Made by a program: the position numbers and the translations under genes. Below are positions 11,787 through 22,615 of a stretch of DNA of 64,000 bases, one piece after another. The notes beneath the pieces were generated by a model. That model was not told the origin of the DNA. It searched no databases and saw only the letters and a list, made by a program, of their open reading frames with translations. Each line of letters begins with the position of its first letter. Position 1 is the first letter of the stretch. The stretch is taken from the NCBI GenBank assembly GCA_022828595.1, contig JAKGHH010000002.1, positions 87,636,076 through 87,700,075 of the forward strand. The letters are read 5' to 3'. This DNA is from Nelumbo lutea. Its lineage: Eukaryota; Streptophyta; Magnoliopsida; Proteales; Nelumbonaceae.

Positions 11787-13717
11787 TGTTAGATAGTGTA
11801 TGCCTTTAGCTCCAATCAGAATGATGTACCTTATGACATTTATTGTAAATGAATAAAGTACATATTTGATTCATGTTATTGTGGTGTGTCTGTGTAATAA
11901 CCTTAAACTGGACACATATGAAACTCGTGTTAGTTTAGATTCTTCACAGTTGTTGGATAGATCTGGGGAGATTTATCCTGCCAATGCTAACACTGATGTG
12001 CCACCAAGTTGATTTGGGTGGCTTGTCTCAGTTGCTAGGGTGAGACCTGAGGTACATGTAGTGTGGGTTGTTTTGAAACCCTAAACCGGACCAGAATTCC
12101 AGTGTTGCCCTAGACCTTGGAGATTGATGGGCAAAACCGGAATGTTACACCTGACCCCTAGACTCGATTATGATACGGCACCAGGTGTCAGATTTGGTTG
12201 TCTTTGATATGCCAATCAGTGAGATCCTTCGAGGGGTCAAAACCTGGGCATGTTGGGACAGTCTGAGAATTCATCTGAGTGGGTGATCATAGTGACAGGA
12301 TCAGCCCCTTTGTCGGACAAAGGTAATGATCGGGATGCACTATCTCTGATGGAAACCTAAACTGCCAGCAGTTGATTTCAATCGTTAAAATTTGTTTTGC
12401 AAAATATATTTATAATATATATATATATATATATATATTGTGGTTTCAAAATGTTTGCAAAATGTTTTAATTCTCGGAATCCATGTGAGTAGAGAGTGCA
12501 ACACTGTTCCTTGCAGTTGAGGGAGAGGTCCTCTCTTGTCGGGTAGTGTTTGTTCATTATGGGCTGAGAGGTTAAGTGTAAGACCATTGAGGGTAATACC
12601 TGATGGACTAATTTGCATCTACTCACAGTCCCTAGGTTTTTATAAGGTAGTTTGGCCCAAGGATCACTTAGTGTAAGTGTTGGGCCCATTAAGAGCCCAT
12701 GGTGATGGACTTACGGGTTCACTGTCCATAATAGTGAATTCGGCCAGGCCTTGTAACAGAGGCTAGGCTGAACCCATGTGGCTGATGTGTAAATCAATGT
12801 TTGGGTCCCACACCATACAAGGAAACCTAACTAGGCAGTAGTTTGGAAGGTTAGTGAGCACATGGACTTAATGGGCGTAAAGCCCAATTCGAACTGATTT
12901 AATTAGATTAAATAAAAAGGGGCGGATTTGGGTTTTGGATCAATAGATATGATATGGAGTTATCCCTATCTACTCAGAGAGTCCAGATCCAAATAAGGAT
13001 TTGGATCAGGAAGCTCCTAATAAGATTAGGAGGATTGATCTAACCTGCAGATAAGATAAGGGCTTATCCTTATCTCTTAAAGAGAGTCCAAATTCAAATA
13101 AGGATTTGAATTAGGAAACTCCTAATGGGATTAGGGGCTGATCTCTTTAAGGCTATAAAAGGAGGAGGAGGGCGTACCTCCAAAAACAACAACTCAATCA
13201 GATCTTAGATCACAGAAAGAGAGAAGACAACAACAGTAAGACTGTGCCATCTTTTGCTCTTGCGCCCTCCTCCTACCACCACCATTGCCAGTTCGTTCTC
13301 CACTATAGGAGCGATCAAGAAGGGTTCTTGATATCAGTTTTTGGAGAAAAACTGATATGAAGTCGTGCTCACATACCCTCCATCGAATTCTTGCTGAAGG
13401 ATTCGGTTCTTGTGAAGAACCACCTACTGATTCTTCTCCACCCTACGCTGTGTCATCTTTAGTGGGAGCAGTCTTTGAAGCTTTCCTTGGGTGTGAACAC
13501 CTTCGTTGGGAATTACTGCTACTCCGTATTAGGTATATCCCTTTCCTACCTTTTGGTTTCAGATCTGGTTCGGTTTAGGTTCAAGATTGATCATTGAAAA
13601 TGCAAATTTTCTAAAACAGGGAATGTGATTCCCACATGGGAGAGAGAAATTTTTTAAATTTCGCTCAACCTACTTGTAGGGTTCGGCCATTCATATGATG
13701 GATCTCTCATCCCTTTA
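11787..13717 (+). repeat. Solo LTR of Copia-B
   Basis: This is a near full-length (1931 bp) plus-strand LTR from TGTTAGATAGTGTATGCC to GATGGATCTCTCATCCCTTT. It aligns throughout with the LTRs of the complete Copia-B element at 28368-37928. It is not followed by the primer-binding site, and no element interior lies on either side, so it is a solo LTR. GTCCA lies before it (11782-11786) and GTCCC after it (13718-13722), a target duplication with one change. It contains an (AT)n run at 12415-12439 and the palindrome cluster with TATAAAAGG near 13154. Confidence 0.92.
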
Positions 13718-15742
13718 GTCCCATCTCAAAAGGGTTGGACTTCACATGACAATTTCATAGAAATCTGGTTGTTTCCCTTGAAATAAAATTGTTTTTTCAC
13801 TTTATTTACAAGAAAGCTAAAAACCTTCTCTAAGTATATCAATAGCTCTCTCCTATCTCCCTCTATCAAATCTTCTAGTTTTCTTAAAAAATTTTGATAT
13901 ATAGAGAAAACTAGTGGAGCCTCTTGAAACTAAAAATAGGAGTTTCCTTGAGGAAAGTAATTCAATATTAGAGAAGCATGAATATAACATGGTGACTGCA
14001 TCGAGAGGAGAAAAGTACAAGGTAGTCATTTTTTGTTTAGTTCTGTTGCATGGTACTATATATTGATTTCATCATCAATATTAGAGAACCATGCCCCTGG
14101 TTCTTGATTGCCAAAGCAGAATCAAGAACTGAACGCAGAAAGATGAAATTCTACCTCGACCTAGTTTTAGAAGTTCAACATAACTTGTTCTCATGGTACT
14201 GAATCACAAATTGTATCACCACAATTTAATATATTTTTAATAAAATTTGTTCTTTTTCTGCCCCAACATTTTTTTCTAGCCTTACTATAACTAACTTAAT
14301 TATTACTAAAATACTGCACTTGACACTAAACACAGCTCCCCCCACACCCACTGATCTAAGCCTACTGTCAATGAATTTGAGTCAACCCAAGTAGGGGTGT
14401 CGATTGGACTGGATTTTGCACTGGACACTTGACACACCAAACCAGGGTGGCATGTGGCCATATCCACATGAAACTAGAAAGTAGAAAGCCATTGGTTACT
14501 TGGTACAGCCGGTTGTCCTGTTAGCAACTGACTTTTGCACTAAGATTTACAGCCCACCATGAATAGGGCCACTGATACCTATGCTGAATGGTTCCTCTAT
14601 TCCTGTCCAACTCTTTAAAAACATATGGCCTTTCTGTAACTGAGGTCTGAGCATATCTACTACCATGGCATCCAATCAAACCAACACTTCTCTAGTATTC
14701 TGCAACTGTAGGCCTAAATGTTCCAATCAATCTTAAACTTTTTATTTTTTATCTCTTATTTTTTCTATTAATTAAACCTATAACACAACCTAAATGTTCC
14801 ACAACCAAGCAGACTTAGGATACAAAACATTTTCAAACAGTTTGCATACTTTGCATTATACCTGGTTTAGATTTGCATGCATTTGTTTGTAACTATAATT
14901 AGCAGCCATATCTGATTTGTTAATTAAAACACTAATTTAGAAACTCAAATAACTGAAAAATAGAAATCCCATCACAGATTTTCTATCTGTTTGTAAATCT
15001 ACCATAACTCAATGTTCAAGGTACACAATCTTGGTATAGTTTTCATAATTGAACGAAAATTATACATGGTTCAACCTACAAGTTTCTGGGTCAGATGAAC
15101 ACTGTAAAAAGTCTACTACATTCAAGATACAGAGGTAGAGCTGAGAAATTGGGTCAGAGGGGCGCATTATCTGAAGGAACATTGCCTATGGAGGAAAGAG
15201 TGTCGAATTGGCTATTTGAACCAATAGATTGCTGCCTTTCGACAATAGGTAAGGAGTCTCAGTCACACAACACATCAAACATGTTTACTGTGGACCTCTA
15301 TCCTGATTTGCTTCTGATTCAGACTTTGGTACCTTTTGGTAGTCTACATTGATAGAAAATCAAATCAAATCCGATTTTTTGGGGGGTAATAATTTGTCCA
15401 ATTTGTATGAATCCCCTATATTATAAAATATTTACTTGATTGACGTAAGAGGAGACATCCATCTTGGACATATTCTGATTTCAAAGGCCAAATTAACCTG
15501 TATCAACTATCAAACACCTCCATTGTTGCTCATCCTCCTGGAGAGAGTAAAAAAGCCCAACTTCACGCCTTGGACCAAGGGATTAAACACAGACTTGACT
15601 AGAATAATTAAAATATTGAAGCCCAAGTTCCAACTGTCTATTGGAATGCTATCCATTGAAGTTTCAGATTTTTTTTAACTAATAAAAAAAGTGCATTAAG
15701 TTCATTACTTATAGGTGAAGAAGCAGAAATAGTAGGACTTAC
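13718..15742. other. Unassigned sequence inside the putative CACTA element
   Basis: No recognisable gene or repeat over about 2 kb. A plus-strand frame at 15095-15352 (85 codons) and another at 15436-15678 have no known motif. The sequence is moderately AT-rich with short homopolymers and might include introns of the adjacent LOG-like fragment, whose downstream exons I did not find here. Confidence 0.5.
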
Positions 15743-16167
15743 TGGTTTTTCATGGATTCCAAGCTGAGACCATGTTATCATTTCAAGCAACTCCTCCATT
15801 GTCCCATATCCTCCTTCATTAATTTAGTCAAAATTATAAATTCTTGAATTGACATTACCAGTAACACAGTTGTCATTTCATTTTGTTTTGAGGAAACTTC
15901 TTATTCACAATAGAAACGGAAGATACCTGGAAGCACGAAAAAAGCATCTGCTCTGTGAGCCATCTCAGCCTTGCGTTCATGCATATCCGATACAATTTTT
16001 ACTTCACCCACTGCTTGTCCCCTTATCCGATACCCAATTCTTCACCAATCACCACCATTTATAGAAGTAGAACCTTTAAACTGAAAATTAATGTGGTTGT
16101 GTGTGTATGTATGAGAGAGAGAGAGAGAGATTATACCTCAAGTGGAACAAGGGTAGCTGGGATAACT
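15743..16167 (-). pseudogene. LOG-like cytokinin riboside monophosphate phosphoribohydrolase fragment
   Basis: Three minus-strand exon pieces match the LOG (lysine decarboxylase-like) family, which releases active cytokinin from its riboside monophosphate. The micro-exon at about 16137-16167 reads VIPATLVPLE. The exon at about 15927-16022 reads [20 protein letters not shown] and then a run ending FFVLPG. The exon at 15743-15813 reads [20 protein letters not shown] and ends EKP. The junction FVLPG/GYGT rebuilds the family PGGYGTMEE motif across an intron with GTATCT donor and AAG acceptor. A GTAAGT donor follows EKP. The N-terminal nucleotide-binding part and the C-terminal exon after EKP were not found. 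It is thus a central fragment, even though the pieces themselves look well conserved. Confidence 0.8.
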
Positions 16168-16636
16168 CTAGAACGCAAAAGAAGATTAATCAGAGAGGAA
16201 AACAGTAATATGATGATATATGAAAGTATGAATAATGCCCACTATATCAAATTATTTCCTTTATCATAATACCAGCAATACTAATCGTATCACATCACTC
16301 AAAGAGAAAGAAATCTCAAATCTACATCTGCTGATGAAGAAGAAATCAGTTCCATTTGCAACATTCTCTGATGATAGGATCGAAACTGGAAAGCTTGTAA
16401 GTGTAGATCTGCAATAATTAAAAATATCAGAACCTATCTAAGTTCACCACAAATATATTTTTTGCAATAAGAAATAAACCATAATTTTGAACTATCTCAA
16501 CAATGAGAACTGCCAATAAAAACTTTCACAGATCTACTAATAGTGAAGATCTCTTCAATGTATATCAAACTTCAAGAAAGCTATCACCTAGATGACTCCT
16601 AGCAGAAATTTTATTTCAATGGAGTTATGCTGTTAC

Positions 16637-17000
16637 CATCCAAGATAGAAGTCCGTTGCTCTTTGGGCTGCATATTGGTCAACCTTTCTTCTGGTAAGTG
16701 GTTCATACCAAATAAAGTCCAAGACAATACCAATCCTTCCTTTTTGGTGTACCTAGAAATTATGCAATCAGATACAAAAGCTCATCAATCATGGCTTTGA
16801 ATGATTTCAATTAGAAAAAAAAATTAACACGTGCTTGAGTTCTGGCCTGATAGTTTTCACGGTATATCTGATCTGCAGTTGCATGGCAAAGAATCATATT
16901 ATGGGCCGCAATGTAAGGCTCTATTGCAGAACTACCAGTTGTACAGGAGCACTACCCCCATTACCATAACCAGAAGTAGAGACCACTGCTAGTTCATTCA
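16637..17000 (-). pseudogene. Glycoside hydrolase family 1 (beta-glucosidase-like) fragment
   Basis: Two minus-strand exons are visible. The exon at about 16831-17000 contains [20 protein letters not shown] and then RENYQA, the conserved GH1 segment downstream of the acid/base region. A less conserved GYGNG...AP stretch lies before it. The exon at 16637-16752 reads [20 protein letters not shown] and then [12 protein letters not shown], the next GH1 block. It is bounded by a CTAG acceptor at 16753 and a GTAACA donor at 16631. A 78-bp intron separates the two. Both catalytic glutamates lie outside the retained segments, and the N- and C-terminal thirds are missing. The fragment sits about 470 bp from the LOG-like fragment in the same orientation, although the two have no functional link. 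Confidence 0.78.
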
Positions 17001-17589
17001 GTGTCATTCAATTCTTCACCCTGTCATCAAATGTCTTAAAACAAATTAAAATTCAGCAAACTTGGCATGGTCCTTCCTGTATTGTTTTTTGTTAGTTGTT
17101 GAGATTTCTTATCAACTAAAAATTTCAAGGCTAAGTAGAAATGATTTTGTTCAAGTATTTCAAAAAACAGTTAAGCTGCTTCCAATAGAATGGTGTTCTC
17201 AGAAACTTATCACGCCTCCGATAGAATGGAAGTGAAGCCGACATTGAATGTCCACAAAGATTGGGGAGGCATAGAAGCCACCGTTGAACCGGTGACAAGA
17301 AATAACCATCTACAGCCTCGACTCACATCTATGCTTGTTGACAACAATGCAAAAACGATCTCTGATTCGAATTTGCAGTGCTCAGGCCTTTTCCTTCCAT
17401 ATATCACTCTAATCAATCCAGCCTCCGACCATGGATGTGTTGATAGTTTTGTTCAAAGATAAAAATAGACTAGAGAATCCAAAACAATTTTTTTTTTTCA
17501 GATTTACGGTTTCATGGTTTAGGGTTTTCAAACTTTGTAGCATATTGTTTGAACAATTTTGGAGTGTCATACCTGTGTAAATATTTGAA
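17001..17589. other. Unassigned sequence between GH1 fragment and CACTA-like end
   Basis: No recognisable gene. Overlapping frames on both strands at 17190-17462 and 17409-17744 have no known motif. The sequence leads into the subterminal repeat of the putative CACTA end. Confidence 0.5.
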
Positions 17590-17646
17590 AGAGGCTTTTT
17601 TCCTTTAGCCACTTGTTGAACTGCCGCTAAAAACAATTTTTTTGTA
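17590..17646. repeat. CACTA-like right terminus
   Basis: AACTGCCGCTAAAAACAATT followed by TTTTTTGTAGCG resembles the inverse complement of CACTACAAAAA with one change in the terminal CACTA (CGCTA). The GCCGCTAAAAAC word is a subterminal motif echoed at 10530-10560. The 3-bp target duplication could not be confirmed. Confidence 0.5.
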
Positions 17647-17876
17647 GCGACTCCCGAGTCAATGTTGATTTGGCAAAAAGAGTAGCTCGCTATCAATCCT
17701 TGGCTCGGGGTGACTCGTCTAGTCAATTCGCTCGATCTGTTCACCTGACTCGGGTTAAGGGCGGATACCCAAATTTGAAATTCAAATTCGTCTGTGAGTT
17801 ATAGGAGCGGTGTCATCCTTTAGACCATCAATTTTCTACCGTGACACCACATCCTTCAATTTTTCGTGCCCATGGC

Positions 17877-17884
17877 TATAAATA
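17877..17884 (+). promoter_or_regulatory. TATA box upstream of the antisense ORF
   Basis: TATAAATA followed by GGGGCC lies 181 bp before the ATG at 18058 on the plus strand, a normal distance for a plant promoter. The 230 bp before it (17647-17876) carry no recognisable gene. It may be the promoter of the antisense ORF within Gypsy-C. Confidence 0.5.
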
Positions 17885-18057
17885 GGGGCCAAGGGTCCCA
17901 TTTGTACTATTTTGAGTTTTATTGCAGAAGAGTAAGGTGAGAGATTGGAGGCGAGATCTGTTAGGAGGTTGTCAGTTCACAAGCTTAATCTGGTTAGGTG
18001 AAGTCGGTCTTTCTTTCCTTGAATAGCTGGTGAGTCTTTTTCCCTCTACTTTAGTCA

Positions 18058-19879
18058 TGTCTTTGAAAGAGGCAGAGGGGGTGTTCCTACTTTTCTCAGG
18101 CCGAGGAAGGGACTTCGGCATGAGAGCAATGAGGTTCCCATACGGGGACCTCAACTTCTCAACAAGAGCTGCAGTCGTGCTCCCATTTTGGTTCCACCAA
18201 GCTAAGTGGGGAAGAATTTGTCAGTTTGGTGTCTTCTTTCCATATTCCAAATGACTTCAACTACATTCTACCCGACTCGGACCAGTTACCATGGAGCCAT
18301 AGCTGGGCTAAGGTCTATGTCTTCGAGGAGGCATTGATCGCCGGCCTCCGATTTTCTCTACACCCTTTCATTGTCGAGGTGCTCTCTCATTATGGCATCT
18401 CTTTGGGAAACCTCCACCCGAGCACCATATGGACCATTGTGGGGACAATCTCTCTTAGTTACCACCTTGATTTCCCTTTGGACATGGACAAGATCTCAAG
18501 GTTGTGTCATATAAAGGAGTTTCCAATGAGCCCTATTGCTTTTACTTGAGCTATCTTCGTGGTTATAAACTTTTGGGAGGCTTCCCAACAAAGGTGAGGC
18601 TTTGGAAGAGTAGGTACTTCTTCCTCTCATGGGAGGTTGGCTGGCCCATGGACATCGTTTGGCGACATGAGGTAAGAAAAGTTTCTGACATTGAGTTCGA
18701 CGAAGAGTTGTTTCTTGACGTCCAACACCTCGTACGCCATCTAACTCATGTTTTCCTGTGTGTTTCCTTAGAAATGGTGAGTACTAATTCCCTTTTTGCA
18801 GCGGCCAAGAGGCCCTCAAAGAAGAAGAGGAGGGCAATGGTTTTCTCAGTTCAGTTGTCAATGGAGGGCTCATCAATCAAGGATGAGGTGAGGCCTGCTG
18901 TGCAAATACTTGAGGTGGTCCATCTCGAGGGGGCGGCAATCCTATGTTTTTAGAGCCCGCTCAAGTCTTCACAAGTTCGACCACCTAATCGCCCCAGGTC
19001 ACCCCAGATGAGCACACCACTAACCTCTTAAACTCTGAAATACCTTGATTCGTCCCCAACATTCATGTCTTGATCATTGACCGCCTAACAGATCTTCTGG
19101 TTGCTCTACAAATGGGGAGGGGAATCCTCCTTCCCGAGGACCTCCAATACTATAGTGGGCTCGATCTTGCTGACGTTAGCACAAGGATGACTCGGTGCAT
19201 CCTACATGTGTGTAATCCTCATTTCTGGTGTTTGTTCTTATCTCCTTCCAAGACTTACTACTATTATTTTTTCTTTGCAAGTGAACTCGATGGGCCAGGT
19301 CTTGTTGAATTAGGTCGCCATGTCAAAACATGAAAGGCAGGAGATGCAAGAGAATATAGAGGCCCTGTAGACCCAACTAGAGGGAGCTCATCTGAGCACC
19401 GAGGCAGCTCATCGCAGCACAGAAGAGGACCATAAGTGCTTCTGCGACCTTAGTGTTGGCATGCAGTGTAAGCTAGAGAAGGCCAAAGAGACCATCGCCA
19501 CCCTAATTGACAAGGTGCAAACCTAGGAGCGTTAGTTGGAAGAGCGGAAAACTAAGTATACTGAAGACATCCACCATGCTGAGGTTGCAGTGGTCGATCG
19601 ATTCCGCCTATCACCAGTGTTTGAGCAAGAAGAGAAGGTCGAATACGCCATTCCTTCTATGAAGAGGGTATTCAAGCTATGCCATCGCTTCCTCAAGTCC
19701 TTGCATCTCAACTTCAAGTTTGGCACTCTATCATTAGATTGGTACCGGACATGCTGGTTGTGCAGGTTGACTAAGAGCCTTTGACTCTAGGGGAGGAGGT
19801 TGGCAAGGGCAGCGATGAGGTAGAAGACAAGGGCATAGGGGAGGTTGGTGATGGTCAGGAAGATGATGAGGAAGAGTAG
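18058..19879 (+). pseudogene. Antisense additional ORF of Gypsy-C (putative gypsy-type transposon protein)
   Basis: This is a degenerate plus-strand gene of about 600 codons starting MSLKEAEGVF. The frame shifts near 18226 and 18510 and later stops occur at about 18950 and 19525. Recognisable blocks are PDSDQLPWSHSWAKVYVFEE, LHPFIVEVLSHYGISLGNLH, PFLLRW-like RLWKSRYFFLSWEV, a basic KRPSKKKRR stretch, a helical Q/E-rich region (19330-19620) likely to form a coiled coil, and an acidic tail ending DGQEDDEEE at 19879. This order fits the family annotated as putative gypsy-type transposon (Transposase_28). It lies opposite to, and downstream of, the integrase gene of the surrounding minus-strand gypsy remnant. 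Antisense additional ORFs downstream of pol are known from some Tat-lineage gypsy elements. The assignment to Gypsy-C is inferred from position. Confidence 0.7.
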
Positions 19880-20360
19880 CTACTTGGGGGATCCTTATTC
19901 ATGTATTTTGGTAGCCTTTATGCTTTGCGCTACATGCTTTGAATATATCTTTTCTTTCTTTACCTTCTCTTCTCTTCTTTTTTTGTTTTTGCAATGTACT
20001 TTTTCTCTCCCTTTTTTAGCAATGGAATCAATCACCTTTTTTCTTTTTGCCTGCAGTGTGTTCCCCTTTATGCCTTTTTATTTCCCATTTTAGGAAATAG
20101 GCTAAGTATAAAACATAAGTTGATTTGCCGAGCAGCATAATTTCCCAATTAAGCCAAAATGCTATCGACCTGCATAATTTCTCACCGGACTTAGAGCTAA
20201 GAGGAGTTTGTTTTCTCCTTAATCTTTTAGCTGCTATAATATAGGTCTGCTCAACTAGATTAGTATAGTGGGTGGTCTATGTTTTCGTACTTAGCATAAT
20301 TTGTGGCTTTTGCAGACACAACTCGGAACTTTGAAGTCCTTAGAGGTAATACCTCCTTAT
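19880..20360. other. Non-coding spacer between antisense ORF and integrase
   Basis: A T-rich run (19960-20090) directly follows the acidic tail of the antisense ORF. The ORF and the integrase gene converge here. A poly-T/C-rich stretch and no domain are visible. Confidence 0.5.
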
Positions 20361-20693
20361 GTTGTCAGTTCCATGCACGGGGTACCTACCTCCCTTCCAA
20401 GGTTTCGAGCTTGTAAATTCCTTCCTTGGTCACCCTTGAAAACTTGTAGGGGCCTTACCAGTTCGGCCTAGCTTACCCGATCAAGGCTTAGATTCCATAA
20501 CTTTCCTGAGTGTCAAGTCACGAACTCAAAATTGACATTTCTTAACCCAGGTGATATAGTATTGAGCTACTCACTACTGGTATGTTGCGGTCTATATGGC
20601 CAAGTCACAAACTTTCTCCACTAGGTCAAGGTTAGTCCGTAGCTCGTCCTCATTAGCCTCTTCATTGTATGCCTTGGACCTCAAGGTCGGTAC
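20361..20693 (-). pseudogene. Gypsy-C integrase, C-terminal part
   Basis: The minus-strand translation reads LRSKAYNEEANEDELRTNLD, then VAQYYITWVKK and later DLTLRK. This matches the C-terminal part of plant Ty3/gypsy integrases, where a Y-N..V..R.F..GDLVLR pattern follows the catalytic core. Several stops are present (near 20600 and 20510). The gene continues at 22616 beyond the solo LTR, which inserted with a GGTAC duplication. Its two halves therefore belong to one gene. Confidence 0.78.
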
Positions 20694-22615
20694 TAAAGGG
20701 AAGAGTGATCCATCGTATGGACGCCCAAAACTCGCGGAATAAGGTGGGTGAATTTCAAAAAAAATTTTCTCTCCCTTTCAACTGGGAATCACATTCCCTA
20801 TGTAGAAAATCATATTTTCAAGGATCAATCTTGAACCATAAGCTGAACTAGATCTAAACAAAAGCAGTGGGAGATGATTATACCTGATATGGAGAAATAG
20901 TATCTCCCAACGAAGGTGTTCACGCCCAAGGAAGGTTCCAAAGACTGCTCCCACTGAAGATGATACAGTGTAGGATGGAGTAGAATCAGTAGTGTTCTTC
21001 TCCAAAAACCTATTCCTTCGCAAGAAATAGCAGGATGGCACATGAACACAACTTCTTATCAGTCCCTTCACAAGGAACTGATATCAAGATCGAATCTTGA
21101 TTTCTCCCACTGAACAAGAGGTTGAACTGGCAGGTGACGTGGTGACAGGAAGGAGGCGGCAAGAGAGTATTTTCGCAGGTATGCTCAATTCTCTCTTCTG
21201 TGATTTCAGCTATAAAGACTTGCAGTGATCTAATGATCTTGTGATGATCTAAAGGTTGTCGCCCATTCCTTCTTTTGTAACTAAAGGATCAACTTCTAAT
21301 CCCATTAGGAGTTTCTGATCCAAATCGTATTTAGATCAGACATCCCTTTAGGTGATAAGGATAAACCCTTATCTTATCTGCAGATTAGATCAACCTTCTC
21401 CTAATCTCATTAGGAGGTTTCCAGATCTAAATCACATTTAGATCTGGACTCTCCGAGTGGATAGGGTTAAGATCCTATCCTATCTGCTAATCCATCCCAG
21501 AATTCGCCCCACATTTAACTAATTAAAACAGCCCTGTTCGAAATGGCTTTAGGCCCATTAAGGTCATGTGCTCACTTAGCCTCTATGGTCTTACACTTAA
21601 CCTCTCAGCCCATAATGATCAAACACTGCCCGACAAGAGAGGACCTCTCCGTCGGCTGCAAGGAAAAATGCTGCACCCTCTGCTTATATGGATCCCGGGA
21701 ATTAAAACCTTTTGCAAACATTTTGGAAACCATAATGTTATATACTTTTATATCTCATATAAAATATATTTTGCAAAACAAATCTCAAGGATTGAAATCG
21801 GCTACCGACAGTCTTGGTTTCCATCAGAGCCCATAATGATCAAACACTGCCCGACAAGAGAGGACCTCTCCGTCGGCTGCAAGGAACAATGCTGCACCCT
21901 CTGCTTATATGGATCCCGGGAATTAAAACCTTTTGCAAACATTTTGGAAACCATAATGTTATATACTTTTATATCTCATATAAAATATATTTTGCAAAAC
22001 AAATCTCAAGGATTGAAATCGGCTACCGACAGTCTTGGTTTCCATCAGAGAGAGTGCATCCCCGATCATTACCTTTGTCCGGCAAAGGGGCTGATCCTGT
22101 CACTATGATCATTTACTCAAATGAATTCTCAGATTGTCCCAACATACCCAGGTTTTTACCCCTGCTAAGGATCTCACTGATTGGTACATCAAAGACAACC
22201 CAATCCGACACCTAGTGCAGTATCATAATCGAGTCTAGGGGTTGGGTGTAACTTTCTAATTTTGCCCATTAATCTCCAAGGTCCAGGGCAATACTGGAAA
22301 TCTGGTCCGGTTTAAAGATTCAATTGATCCTACACTGTATGTGCCTTGGGTCTCACCCTGGTGGCTGAGACAGGCCATCCCAACCGACTTGGTGGCACAT
22401 CAATGTCAGCCCTATCAAGATAGGTCTCCCCAGACCGACCCACTGGTTGTGAACATTCTAAACTAACACGACTCTCATTAAGTGTCTAGTTTAAGGGTAT
22501 TAGACAGAAATATACCAAGGGAACATGAATCAAATATGTACTTTTATTCATTTACAATAAACTCATAATGTACATCATTCTGATTGAAGCTAAGGGCATA
22601 CAAAACTGTCCAACA
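20694..22615 (-). repeat. Solo LTR of Copia-B inserted in the Gypsy-C integrase gene
   Basis: A minus-strand Copia-B LTR of 1922 bp that begins TAAAGGGAAGAGTGATCC, where the terminal TG has become TA, and ends ACTGTCCAACA. GGTAC is present on both sides (20689-20693 and 22616-22620), a perfect target duplication. No primer site or coding region accompanies it. It contains a recent 221-bp tandem duplication (21607-22048). Confidence 0.95.
21607..22048. repeat. 221-bp tandem duplication within the solo LTR
   Basis: The unit starting AGCCCATAATGATCAAACAC at 21607 recurs at 21828. The two copies are almost identical (I see one difference, AGGAAAAATG against AGGAACAATG). Other Copia-B LTRs in the window have a single copy. 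The duplication therefore post-dates this insertion and looks recent. Confidence 0.95.

Larger units (their letters stand above)
10509..17646. mobile_element. Putative CACTA element carrying gene fragments
   Basis: The right end, GCCGCTAAAAAC followed by a T-run and GTAGCG (17617-17646), resembles an inverted CACTACAAAAAA terminus with an adjoining subterminal motif. The left side at 10519-10690 contains related words in both orientations (GTTTTTGTGGCTGCC, CTGCCGGTAAAAAC, TGGCAGTCGCGATTGCCACT). Between them lie minus-strand exon fragments of at least three unrelated proteins and a later solo LTR. The left terminus itself is not recognisable and no target duplication was confirmed. The boundary and the single-element interpretation are therefore inference. 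A different capturing element, or plain remnants of neighbouring genes, remain possible. Confidence 0.4.

Noticed and set aside
15743..17000. A functional two-gene host locus (LOG plus beta-glucosidase)
   Set aside because: Both lack N- and C-terminal parts and catalytic residues (GH1), and no missing exons were found in the 2 kb on either side.
17190..17462. 90-codon plus-strand frame and its antisense partner between the GH1 fragment and the CACTA-like end
   Set aside because: No motif, splice context or similarity that I recognise. Left as unassigned.
21566..22215. Plus-strand frames of 180 and 133 codons with internal repeats
   Set aside because: They come from the 221-bp tandem duplication in a solo Copia-B LTR. 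Frames with the same peptide words occur in other LTR copies (12378-12689 and 36486-36827).
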